From positions 1 through 46,441 of the forward strand of contig JAFXWC010000052.1 in the NCBI GenBank assembly GCA_017534445.1: a DNA stretch of 46,441 nucleotides. Reading direction: 5' to 3'. The translations under genes and the position numbers were made by a program. Source of the stretch: Treponema sp. (GTDB lineage Bacteria > Spirochaetota > Spirochaetia > Treponematales > Treponemataceae). The notes beneath the pieces were generated by a model that saw nothing but the letters and a program-made list of their open reading frames with translations, was not told where the DNA came from and searched no databases. This document shows, piece after piece, positions 23,729 through 31,703 of the stretch. The stretch's first letter is position 1. Each line of letters opens with the position of its first letter.

Positions 23729-25423
23729 ATGGAAAATCAAAAGCATCTGTCAGTTTTTGCCACTTTACTCGTTGAGCGCTCACCGCAGGCCTTGCCAATG
23801 GGGGCTGCTTGCGTTGCTTCTGCGGTAAGAAACAGTCCGCTTACAAAGAATCTGGTGCAGAGTGAGCTTTTGACCCTTAGCATGGAGGATGATGGCTTTT
23901 GCGGGCTTTCTGACGGGGAAAAGGCCAAATGCTTTGCGGAAAAGATACTTCTTTCCTATCCTGCCCTTGAATGCCTATGCATGAGCGTTTATGTCTGGAG
24001 CAAGAGCGTGCTTGAAAAAGCGGCCCTTATCCTAAGGAAAAAAAAGCCCGGCATAAGGATTGTTGCGGGGGGACCGGAGATTACCGCCAACCCCTTTGGA
24101 ATGAGGGGAATTGATTATTCTGTGGCTGGAGAAGGTGAGCTTGCCCTTCCTGAGCTTCTGCATTCTATTTTTACTGCATCGTGCAAAAGTATTCCGGGTG
24201 TTTATGATATGACAGCGGGAAATGCGCCCGTGAAAAATGAGCCGTTGGAAAAAGCCCTGCCTGCCGACTTGGAGACTCTTTCTTCACCCTGGCTGGACGG
24301 AACAATCAGGGCAGGGGATTACGGTGGTGCCCTTTGGGAACTTGCAAGGGGCTGTCCCTTCAAGTGCTCCTACTGCTACGAAAGCAAGGGCTACTCTAAA
24401 ATCCGCCGCTTTCCCCAGCAAAGGCTAGAAGCGGAACTTGAGCTTTTTGCAAGGGAAAAAATACCGCAAGTCTTTGTGCTTGACCCCACTTACAACGCAG
24501 ACAAAAAGCGTGCGCTAGACATGCTAAAGAAGATAAGGCGTACTTGCCCGGACACTTTCTTTTACTTTGAGGCCCGTGCTGAATTCATTGATGCAGAAAT
24601 TGCAAGGGCCTTTGCCTCCATAAATTGCAGCGTGCAGTTTGGCCTGCAGAGCAGCGACCCGCTTGTGCTTAAAAACGTTAACAGAAGCTTTAACAAAAGC
24701 CAGTTCAAGAAGAACGTGTCTCTGCTTAACGAGCAGGGAGTTGTCTTTGGCTTTGACCTTATTTATGGACTACCCGGCGACACCCTTTCCGGTTTTAAGA
24801 AGAGCATAGACTTTGCGCTGGAACTATACCCCAACAACCTTGAGCTTTTTTGCCTGAGCGTACTTCCAGGAACCACTCTGTTTGAGCAGGCAAAGGGCTT
24901 TGGCCTTGTCTGGGAACCTGAGCCACCCTACCATGTGCTTGAAAGCCCCTCCTTTCCAAAATGCGATTTGCTAAAGGCGGAAAAACTCTCGCGGGCAGTG
25001 AACCTTTTCTATACGGACGGTCGTGCTGTTCCCTGGTTCAATTCCCTTGTGCAAGTGCTGCACCAAAAACCGTCAGCCTTTTTTGAGGACTTTGCGCTTT
25101 TTATGGAAGGCAGGGGTGCAAAAGAAGAAAGGCCCTTTTCTAAGCTTATGGCCTTGCAAAAAGAATTTGTTGCCCATGAGCTAAAATCCAAGGGGATGCA
25201 AAAATACACGGCCCTTTTGAACGACATAATCTCTTTGAACGGAGCCGTGTCCAGGTGTGCCGGAGAAGGCGAGGAATGCCAACTGGAACTTTCATGGCAT
25301 CCCGACGACCTGATGAGCCAGTATGCAACCGACATAGCCTTTTTCTTTGCAAACTGCGGCCGGGAGAAGAACAGAACCAGGGTTTTCCCTACGGCAAATG
25401 GCCCTGACTGGACGGTGCTTTGA
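23729..25423 (+). CDS. B12-binding-domain radical SAM protein
   Basis: 564 residues from the ATG at 23729 (GGGA upstream; an in-frame TTG seven codons earlier is less likely). Residues about 60-150 form a cobalamin-binding Rossmann fold of the radical SAM type (IRIVAGGPEITANPFGMRGI, YSVAGEGELALPELL). The iron-sulfur motif is C209-x3-C213-x2-C216 (GCPFKCSYCYE). The TIM-barrel part includes QVFVLDPTYN and VFGFDLIYGLPGDTLSGF. The C-terminal 180 residues resemble the extension seen in B12-binding radical SAM proteins with DUF4080. The reaction is unknown. A paralogue of its C-terminal two thirds lies at 29604-30623. Confidence 0.88.
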   Translation: MENQKHLSVFATLLVERSPQALPMGAACVASAVRNSPLTKNLVQSELLTLSMEDDGFCGLSDGEKAKCFAEKILLSYPALECLCMSVYVWSKSVLEKAALILRKKKPGIRIVAGGPEITANPFGMRGIDYSVAGEGELALPELLHSIFTASCKSIPGVYDMTAGNAPVKNEPLEKALPADLETLSSPWLDGTIRAGDYGGALWELARGCPFKCSYCYESKGYSKIRRFPQQRLEAELELFAREKIPQVFVLDPTYNADKKRALDMLKKIRRTCPDTFFYFEARAEFIDAEIARAFASINCSVQFGLQSSDPLVLKNVNRSFNKSQFKKNVSLLNEQGVVFGFDLIYGLPGDTLSGFKKSIDFALELYPNNLELFCLSVLPGTTLFEQAKGFGLVWEPEPPYHVLESPSFPKCDLLKAEKLSRAVNLFYTDGRAVPWFNSLVQVLHQKPSAFFEDFALFMEGRGAKEERPFSKLMALQKEFVAHELKSKGMQKYTALLNDIISLNGAVSRCAGEGEECQLELSWHPDDLMSQYATDIAFFFANCGREKNRTRVFPTANGPDWTVL

Positions 25424-25458
25424 CTTTTCAAATAATAATTCCACAAAAGCCATTTGCG

Positions 25459-25467
25459 TGATATAAT
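25459..25467 (+). promoter_or_regulatory. Extended -10 promoter of the adenylate cyclase gene
   Basis: TG-A-TATAAT is a perfect extended -10 element; the -35 region is weak. Transcription from about 25474 would make the ATG at 25508, preceded by AAGGA, the first usable start, which excludes two upstream in-frame candidates. Confidence 0.55.
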
Positions 25468-25507
25468 GCAAGGAAGGTATACATTTTGCCTACCAAGGAA
25501 TGGTTAT

Positions 25508-27082
25508 ATGACTAATGCGATAAATACAAAAGGCATTCATTCTTTAAGGACAAGAATTTCTGTCCTTCTCGTACTTGCGGCCTTGATGCTTGCGGCTGCA
25601 ATCTCATTCGTTGCGCTGGGGCTGTTTACTGTGCACACCCGCTCTTCCCACCTAAAGATGGCAAAGGGGGTTGCAATCCTTGCGGCAGAGGCAATCGACG
25701 CAGACAGCATTGAATTGTACAAGCAGGAGGGAAAGACCGTCGCAGGCTACGAAGAAACTTTTGTCCGCCTAAAGAGCCTTCAGAAAAACATACCGGACAT
25801 TACCTACCTTTACGCCTACCAAATCCGCGAAGACGGCTGCCACATAATTTTTGACACGGACAACGAAAATTCAACCTATAACGTTGACGACTTGATAGAA
25901 TTTGACCCAACCTTCCTTCCCCTAGTTCCAGACTTGCTTGAGGGAAAGGAGATTGAGCCAATAGAGTCAAACGACCAGTACGGCTGGCTTCTAACCTATT
26001 ACCACCCAGTTTTCAACTCCCAGGGAAAATGCGCCTGCTACGTTGGCGTTGACATTTCCATGGACCTCCTCCGCACATACAGGCTGCACTTCCTGCTAAG
26101 GACAATAATCCTTTCCTTTTTGGTTGTTGCCATTATAGTTGGTATAGGCCTTGTAATTTCCACAAAATTCCTGGTGAACCCCATAAACAGAATTTCAAGG
26201 CACGCAATTTCCTTTATGCAGCAGCAGGGCAATGTGGAAGGCATGAACAAATGCGTCTCAGAAATAAAGGGGCTTGACGTTAGGACTGGCGACGAGGTGG
26301 AAAACCTTTACATCTCCTTTAGCAACATGACGGAGAACACCGTACGCAACATTATCAGCATAAACCGTATGCAGTCCGAGCGGCTTCATATGATGAAAAA
26401 GTACAACGAGGAGCTTGAGCTAAAAGTTGATGAGCGCACCCGGGAACTTAGGCTTGCCAACGAAAAGGCAGAAAACCTGCTTTTGAACATACTGCCAAAG
26501 GACATAGCGGAAGAACTTAAGCTCCACCCCGGCAAAACGGTTGCAAAACACTATCCCAACACAACCGTCCTCTTTACGGACATAGTCGGCTTTACCAAAA
26601 TGAGCGGCAGGATGACGGCAAAGAACGTGGTAGCAATGCTCAACCTTATAATTTCCCGCTTTGACGAAAGGGCCAAGCGCGAGGGCATAGAAAAAATCAA
26701 GACGATTGGAGATGCCTACATGGCGGCTTGCGGCCTATGCGAAAATCCTCAGGGAGACGAAGCTGTCCGCATGGTAAAGTTTGCAAAGGGACTCATCTCG
26801 GACGTAGAGGCATTCAATGAACGCTACAAAATAAACCTTCAAATCCGTGTGGGAATAAACAGCGGAAACTTGGTCGCAGGTGTAATCGGAAGGACAAAAT
26901 TCATCTACGACATCTGGGGCGACACTGTAAACGTTGCAAGCAGGATGGAAAGCACCGGCACTCCAATGAAAATCCACGTAAGCGGGGCAACCTGGGAGCA
27001 GACAAAAAATGCCTTCTCTTACGGCGAGCCTGTTAGCGTGGAAGTAAAAGGCAAGGGGCAAATGCAGACCTACCTTCTCTAA
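25508..27082 (+). CDS. Membrane class III adenylate cyclase
   Basis: 524 residues. TM1 at about 17-40, an extracytoplasmic sensor region of about 150 residues (ITYLYAYQIREDGCHIIFDTD is PAS/CACHE-like), TM2 at about 196-218, HAMP at about 220-285, a short coiled coil, then the cyclase domain from about 350. Metal ligands are D358 (LFTDIVGFT) and D402 (TIGDAYMA). The adenine-specifying pair K398 and D468 (YDIWGDTVN) and the transition-state residues N475 and R479 are all present, so the enzyme should make cAMP and be active. The sensor resembles those of chemoreceptors; the ligand is unknown. It is followed by dispersed repeat copy B. Confidence 0.9.
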   Translation: MTNAINTKGIHSLRTRISVLLVLAALMLAAAISFVALGLFTVHTRSSHLKMAKGVAILAAEAIDADSIELYKQEGKTVAGYEETFVRLKSLQKNIPDITYLYAYQIREDGCHIIFDTDNENSTYNVDDLIEFDPTFLPLVPDLLEGKEIEPIESNDQYGWLLTYYHPVFNSQGKCACYVGVDISMDLLRTYRLHFLLRTIILSFLVVAIIVGIGLVISTKFLVNPINRISRHAISFMQQQGNVEGMNKCVSEIKGLDVRTGDEVENLYISFSNMTENTVRNIISINRMQSERLHMMKKYNEELELKVDERTRELRLANEKAENLLLNILPKDIAEELKLHPGKTVAKHYPNTTVLFTDIVGFTKMSGRMTAKNVVAMLNLIISRFDERAKREGIEKIKTIGDAYMAACGLCENPQGDEAVRMVKFAKGLISDVEAFNERYKINLQIRVGINSGNLVAGVIGRTKFIYDIWGDTVNVASRMESTGTPMKIHVSGATWEQTKNAFSYGEPVSVEVKGKGQMQTYLL

Positions 27083-27101
27083 TATGGGACGCTACTTTTT
27101 C

Positions 27102-27248
27102 GGACGGTAATTTTGACGGCTCTACCATTTTATTCTTTGGCTAATTCGACAGTCCATGCCTTGCGTCACCCGCTTTCCGTGGTTCCGCGCCTTACGCGCT
27201 CCATTCCCTTCCGGGAACGGCTTTGCCGCCACTCCAATCGGGCGTAGG
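27102..27248 (+). repeat. Dispersed structured repeat, copy B
   Basis: In order: GGACGGTAATTTTGACGG, GCTCTACCATTTTATT, GGCTAATTCGAC, TTGCGTCACCCGCTTTCC, GGTTCCGCGCC, CGCTCCATTCCC, GGGAACGGCTTTGCCGCC and TCCAATCGGGCGTAGG. It is homologous over its full length to copy A. Hairpin TTCCC-TTCC-GGGAA replaces TTGCC-CAG-GGCAA of copy A, keeping pairing. Hairpin GCGC-CTTAC-GCGC replaces GGC-TCC-GCC. Confidence 0.75.
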
Positions 27249-27264
27249 CTTCTTCTTGCTTCTA

Positions 27265-27293
27265 TTGAAAAATAATGGTTTTTGGAATAAAAT
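27265..27293 (+). promoter_or_regulatory. Promoter of the Cys/His gene at 27301
   Basis: TTGAAA (27265-27270), 17 bases, TAAAAT (27288-27293). The -10 box ends 7 bases before the ATG and no Shine-Dalgarno is present, so the message is a leaderless candidate. The promoter begins 17 bases after repeat copy B. Confidence 0.6.
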
Positions 27294-27300
27294 ACTTGCT

Positions 27301-27783
27301 ATGAGAAATAGAGACAGGCATTCAAAACACCGGGGCAACAACTGGAAGAACAGTTCCCGCAATGAAAACGGAACTTATGCGGGCAACTCTTCCCAGCAGA
27401 AGAGGCATTTTGTTCCGCCCAAGGCTGTTACGGCCGAACAGATAAAGCAGGACGAAGAGGCAATCCGCGCTTTCAAGAGCGAAAACAGGCCTGTATGCGC
27501 ACACTGCGGTCAACCCATTACAGACATGGCATCTGCCCTTGCAATAGAAAACGGAAACCCCATACACTTTGACTGTGCACTTGAGATTCTTTCGGGCAGG
27601 GAAAAACTTGGCGAAGGCGAAAAGATTTCCTATATCGGGCAAGGCCGCTTCGGCATAGTCTATTTTCCCAACGCGCATGACGTTAAGCATTTTGTAATCC
27701 GCAAGATAATCGAATGGGAGGACAAGGAACACCGTCTTCCCTGGCGCGACGAAATGTCCGAGCTTTATTCGCACGTAAAATAG
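27301..27783 (+). CDS. Conserved-looking Cys/His protein of unknown function
   Basis: 160 residues. The first 45 are basic and low-complexity (RNRDRHSKHRGNN, SSQQKRH), perhaps nucleic-acid binding. At about residue 70 PVCAHCGQPI followed by PIHFDCALEIL gives C-x2-C and H-x2-C, a likely zinc site. The C-terminal region GEKISYIGQGRFGIVYF is a beta-rich segment. In-frame codons upstream of 27301 overlap the promoter, so this ATG is chosen. It stands alone between the cyclase and htrA genes. I do not recognise the family. Confidence 0.7.
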   Translation: MRNRDRHSKHRGNNWKNSSRNENGTYAGNSSQQKRHFVPPKAVTAEQIKQDEEAIRAFKSENRPVCAHCGQPITDMASALAIENGNPIHFDCALEILSGREKLGEGEKISYIGQGRFGIVYFPNAHDVKHFVIRKIIEWEDKEHRLPWRDEMSELYSHVK

Positions 27784-27873
27784 CATTTGAAATAATAACA
27801 ACTTTTTCTAACTCGAATCTGTAACACTCTGCGAGCAAAAATCGTTATATTTGTAAACAGGAGGTTTGATTTT

Positions 27874-29367
27874 ATGAAACCGGTATTAAAAAATATTATT
27901 GCTGCGGCTCTTACAGCCGTTGTTTCTTTTGGCGTTTTGGCAATTTCTTGCAAGGCAAACAAGGGCTCTGCAAACGTGGCTTTTGCCCAGGGCACCCCAA
28001 AGGCGGCAGTTCCTATTCCAGCCGATTCCCTTGCGACAACCCAGGCTTTGCAGAACACCTTCCGCTCCATAAGCAGCCAGGTTCTTCCCGCTGTTGTAGA
28101 GGTTGACGTTACGGAAAAGACAAAGGTAAAGACATACAATCCTTTTAAGGACTTTCCTTTCTTCTTTGGCAACCCCGAAGGTGAAGGCGGCGGCAGCGGT
28201 GAGCGCGAATACGAAAACAAAGGCTTGGGGTCAGGCGTAATTGTCCGCAGGACTGGCAAAACAAACTATGTTCTTACCAACAACCACGTTGCGGGTAAGG
28301 CCACCACAATCAAGATTAAGCTGAACGACGAGCGCGAATTTGAAGGAAAGCTTGTTGGTGCGGACGAGCGCATGGACATAGCCCTTGTATCTTTCGAAAG
28401 CGACGACAAGAACATTACTATCGCAAAGCTTGGCGACAGTGACAACGTACAGCAGGGAGACATCGTCCTTGCCCTGGGAAGCCCTCTTGGATACTTTGCT
28501 TCCGTAACACAGGGTATTGTTAGCGCAACCGGCAGAAGCGGCGGACAGATTGGCTCAATCAGCGACTTTATCCAGACCGATGCGGCCATCAACCAGGGCA
28601 ACTCTGGCGGTCCACTTGTTAACATTTACGGCGAGGTAATAGGAATCAACACTTGGATTGCCTCCCAGTCAGGCGGTAGCCAGGGACTTGGTTTTTCAAT
28701 TCCGATTAACAACATAAAGACTGCCATTGACCAGTTCATCAGCAAGGGAAAGATTACCTACGGCTGGATGGGAGTTAGCCTTGTTGAAGTTAGCGATGAA
28801 TACAAGAAGGAACTTGGCATTGGAGAAGTAAGCGGTGCCTTTGCTGGCGAAATCTTCCTCAACAGCCCCGCAATGAAGGGCGGCTTGCAGGCTGGAGACT
28901 TTATCATTGCAATAAACGGCAATGACGTAAAGAACGTAGACCAGCTTGTCCGCGAGGTAGGAAACATACCTGCCGGTCAGACAGCCCTGCTTACGGTTCT
29001 TCGCGGTAAGAACAAGCTTGACCTTAGCGTTAAGATTGAAGAGCGCACGGAAAAGGTTTCTTCGGACAACAGCCTCTTGTGGCCTGGCTTTATTGCATCA
29101 CCTCTTACGGATGATGTAAAAAAGAAGATAAAGCTTGAGGACAACAAGGTTAAGGGCGTGGTTGTTTCCGGCGTACAGGAAAAGTCACCTGCCGCTGCCT
29201 TGCGTCTTCAGGATGGCGACGTTATTACCGCTGTTAACGACAAGAAGGTTCAGTCTGTACAGGAATTCTACGAGGCCTTGGACACTTCCCGCAACAAGGA
29301 AATCTGGTTCGACGTTTATTCCGGCGGACACACCATTTCCACCGGCCATTACAAGCTGGTAAAATAA
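27874..29367 (+). CDS. HtrA/DegP-family periplasmic serine protease
   Basis: 497 residues. The N-terminal hydrophobic segment ALTAVVSFGVLAISC ends in a relaxed spirochaete-type lipobox, so it may be a lipoprotein on Cys26 or simply membrane-anchored. The trypsin-like domain has catalytic H138 (TNNHVAG), D168 (RMDIAL) and S244 (NQGNSGGPLV). Two PDZ domains follow (about 285-385 and 395-497; AGDFIIAINGNDV and DGDVITAVNDKKV). HtrA proteases degrade or refold damaged envelope proteins. AGGAGG precedes the ATG. It converges with a minus-strand operon; hairpins lie between. Confidence 0.93.
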   Translation: MKPVLKNIIAAALTAVVSFGVLAISCKANKGSANVAFAQGTPKAAVPIPADSLATTQALQNTFRSISSQVLPAVVEVDVTEKTKVKTYNPFKDFPFFFGNPEGEGGGSGEREYENKGLGSGVIVRRTGKTNYVLTNNHVAGKATTIKIKLNDEREFEGKLVGADERMDIALVSFESDDKNITIAKLGDSDNVQQGDIVLALGSPLGYFASVTQGIVSATGRSGGQIGSISDFIQTDAAINQGNSGGPLVNIYGEVIGINTWIASQSGGSQGLGFSIPINNIKTAIDQFISKGKITYGWMGVSLVEVSDEYKKELGIGEVSGAFAGEIFLNSPAMKGGLQAGDFIIAINGNDVKNVDQLVREVGNIPAGQTALLTVLRGKNKLDLSVKIEERTEKVSSDNSLLWPGFIASPLTDDVKKKIKLEDNKVKGVVVSGVQEKSPAAALRLQDGDVITAVNDKKVQSVQEFYEALDTSRNKEIWFDVYSGGHTISTGHYKLVK

Positions 29368-29389
29368 ATAAAAAAAAACAATATATTTT

Positions 29390-29589
29390 GTAACTACCCC
29401 TTGCTTGGGTGGTTACATATATAGAAAGCAGGTTAGATGACCGCCTGCCTTTCTTCATAGAAACTCCTTGATACTAAAAGCGGGTCCCGGTGTTACCGGG
29501 GCCTGTTTTTTTTACCCTATTATGATAAAAAAGTCACGGAGATTAGTTTCATCATTATAACAGTAAATTGAGAGTTGGGAAACTAATCT
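29390..29589. terminator. Hairpin cluster between convergent operons
   Basis: Four structures fill this 236-base gap. A 10-base stem lies at 29390-29416 (GTAACTACCC with GGGTGGTTAC), and an AAAGCAGG/CCTGCCTTT stem at 29425-29452. A good plus-strand terminator lies at 29480-29513 (CGGGTCCCGG-TGTTA-CCGGGGCCTG then T8). A perfect 11-base inverted repeat lies at 29540-29550 and 29579-29589 (AGATTAGTTTC). The third probably ends the htrA transcript. Confidence 0.7.
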
Positions 29590-29603
29590 TCGTTTCCTTG
29601 CTT

Positions 29604-30623
29604 CTACAGTATTTTGTAGTCCGGTGAGTCTGCCCCTGCAAAGACCTTTACGCGGCACATTTCCATTGCCGTGCTGTCTGCAAAGCGGGCTATGTCCTGT
29701 GAATATGGTGAAAGTATGTCGTCGGGGTTGTAGGAAGTCTGGATTATAGACTCTTCGCCTTCCTGGGCAACCCTGGAAAATGCCCCGTTAAGCTGAACCA
29801 AGTCTTTTACCGCCGCAAAGAGGTGCTCCTTGTGCTTTTCTTCAAACTTCTGCGAAAGAAAGCTAAGCTGCATTTTTTCTATTTCTGTGTGGGGAGCATC
29901 TTCCGGTACGTAGTCTGTAATAAAGGAACAGTTGTTGCACTGCTGCCATTCGTCAAAGTCTGAAAAAAAGGCCGAAGGATAAACCTTAAGTGCCTTTGTT
30001 ACCGAGTTGAACCAGGGAACAGCCCTGCCGCAAGTGTAGAAGGTCCTGCATGCAAAAGAAATGCCCCTGGAAAAGTCCAGATCCTTGGATGAATAAGTCC
30101 CGGTTGGCTTTGGTGATGCGCTGTCAGATGACCTGCCGTCTGCTTCGTCTGCAAACTGGGGAAAGTTTATGTGGTTGGGGTAAAGCGTAAGTGCAAAGTC
30201 CAGCCTGTCGCGGAAGGCCTTAAAGCTGTCCCCCGGCTGAATGCCGTAGCCTGCGGAAAAACCGAATACAATTCCCGCATTGTTAAGAAGGGCCGCCTTG
30301 GTTGAATAAAGCTTTTTGTCAAAGAGTAGTGCGGTTGAGCCTTGTCCCTGCTTTACGCTTCCTTCAAGCGGAATGTCTATTGAACAGTAGGTATCCGAAA
30401 GAAGCTCCACAAGCGGCCTGTCGATTATGCCGGCGTTTACCGGAAATGATATGAACATCCCCGGGCACTGGCTCTGCACTGTTTTGCAAAGAGAGGCTAT
30501 GAATTTCTTGTTGCCTGCTAGATGAATGTCTTCCACGGAAAATTCTGTTATACCCCTTTTTGCCAAAACTGGAAGCTTGTTCAAGAGGTCTGCGGTCTTT
30601 ACGTGGACAAATTCATCCTGCAT
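29604..30623 (-). CDS. Radical-SAM-like paralogue lacking the iron-sulfur motif
   Basis: 339 residues, intact frame. Its length aligns with the C-terminal two thirds of the radical SAM protein at 23729: FGFSAGYGIQPGDSFKAF matches FGFDLIYGLPGDTLSGF, CGRAVPWFNSVTKAL matches DGRAVPWFNSLVQVL, and both end in SPDY/GPDW plus two residues and Leu. The B12-binding domain, the C-x3-C-x2-C motif and the first barrel strands are absent. It therefore cannot be a normal radical SAM enzyme. AAGGA stands 8 bases before the ATG at 30623. It lies 21 bases after asnA, in the galT-asnA operon. It may be a regulatory or partner subunit, or be decaying. Confidence 0.7.
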   Translation of the reverse strand: MQDEFVHVKTADLLNKLPVLAKRGITEFSVEDIHLAGNKKFIASLCKTVQSQCPGMFISFPVNAGIIDRPLVELLSDTYCSIDIPLEGSVKQGQGSTALLFDKKLYSTKAALLNNAGIVFGFSAGYGIQPGDSFKAFRDRLDFALTLYPNHINFPQFADEADGRSSDSASPKPTGTYSSKDLDFSRGISFACRTFYTCGRAVPWFNSVTKALKVYPSAFFSDFDEWQQCNNCSFITDYVPEDAPHTEIEKMQLSFLSQKFEEKHKEHLFAAVKDLVQLNGAFSRVAQEGEESIIQTSYNPDDILSPYSQDIARFADSTAMEMCRVKVFAGADSPDYKIL

Positions 30624-30644
30624 AGCCAATTCCTTTACTAAGGT

Positions 30645-31682
30645 TTACAAAAGGTTTATCTTTGCCTTTTTGCAGCTGTCACGCATTTCCTGCGGCCAAG
30701 AGCTTACCTGGATTTCTCCAATGTGGGCCTTGCGCAGGAAGTACATGCAGAGACGGCTCTGGCCAATTCCGCCACCCATGGTAAGGGAAAGCTTTCCGTC
30801 CAAAAGGGCTGAATGGAATACCAGCTTTGAGCGTTCAGGGCAACCCCTTTCTTCCAGCTGTGCCTTAAGAGACTGGGGGCTTACGCGGATTCCCATGGAA
30901 GAAAGCTCCATTGCGTTGTTAAGAACCGGGTTCCAAACCATAAGGTCTCCGTTGAGTCCCCTGTGGCCGTCACCAGTTTCCGTAATCCAGTCATCGTAGT
31001 CAGGTGCGCGTCCGTCGTGGATGCTTCCGTCTGGCAGCTTGCCACCAATTCCTATGATAAAGATTGCGCCGTACTTCTTGCAGGCTTCATACTCACGTTC
31101 CTTTGGAGTCTTGTCCGGGAACTGCTTCTGCAGGTCATCAGAATAGAGGAAAGTGATGTCCTGTGGAAGAATTGGCTTTATCTGCTCATAGCGGTCGTAG
31201 ATGTAGAATTCCGTACGCTTAAGGCAGCGGAAAATCTTTCTGACCGTTTCCTTAAGGTGGCTAATAGTCCTGTCGTTTGCGTCAACGCACTGTTCCCAGT
31301 CCCACTGGTCAACATAAAGCGAGTGGAGGTTGTCCAGCTCCTCGTCTGCACGGATTGCGTTCATGTCGGTGTAGATGCCAAAGCCGGGCATAAGGCCCAT
31401 TTCCGTAACCTTGAGCCTCTTCCACTTTGCCAGGGAGTGGACTATTTCCATCTGGGCATCACCCATGTCCTTTACGTTGAATTTTACGGCACGCTCTATG
31501 CCGTTAAGGTCATCATTCACACCGGTTCCGGAGCGCACAAAAAGCGGTGCCGTAACGCGGGTAAGGTTAAGCTCCGTAGAAAGAGCCATCTGGAAAAACT
31601 CTTTTACCATAACAATGGCATGTTCGGTTTCTTTTTCGTTCAACAGGGGATCGTATCCCTTTGGAATATATAGTTCAGACAT
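30645..31682 (-). CDS. asnA: Aspartate--ammonia ligase
   Basis: 345 residues, normal for AsnA, which is a class II aminoacyl-tRNA-synthetase-like fold. Signature blocks: FFQMALSTELNLTRVTAPLFV, GVNDDLNGIERAVKF, LHSLYVDQWDWEQ, GDGHRGLNGDLMVWNP, and TMGGGIGQSRLCM. It makes asparagine from aspartate, ammonia and ATP. It lies 21 bases after galT and 21 before the radical-SAM-like paralogue, so the three are likely cotranscribed. AGGTAGG precedes the ATG. Confidence 0.96.
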   Translation of the reverse strand: MSELYIPKGYDPLLNEKETEHAIVMVKEFFQMALSTELNLTRVTAPLFVRSGTGVNDDLNGIERAVKFNVKDMGDAQMEIVHSLAKWKRLKVTEMGLMPGFGIYTDMNAIRADEELDNLHSLYVDQWDWEQCVDANDRTISHLKETVRKIFRCLKRTEFYIYDRYEQIKPILPQDITFLYSDDLQKQFPDKTPKEREYEACKKYGAIFIIGIGGKLPDGSIHDGRAPDYDDWITETGDGHRGLNGDLMVWNPVLNNAMELSSMGIRVSPQSLKAQLEERGCPERSKLVFHSALLDGKLSLTMGGGIGQSRLCMYFLRKAHIGEIQVSSWPQEMRDSCKKAKINLL

Positions 31683-31703
31683 ATAAATACCTACCTGTTA
31701 CCA

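Noticed and set aside
29604..30623. Pseudogene call for the radical-SAM-like paralogue
   Set aside because: The frame is intact, has a ribosome site and sits in an evenly spaced operon, so a truncated but working gene is more likely.
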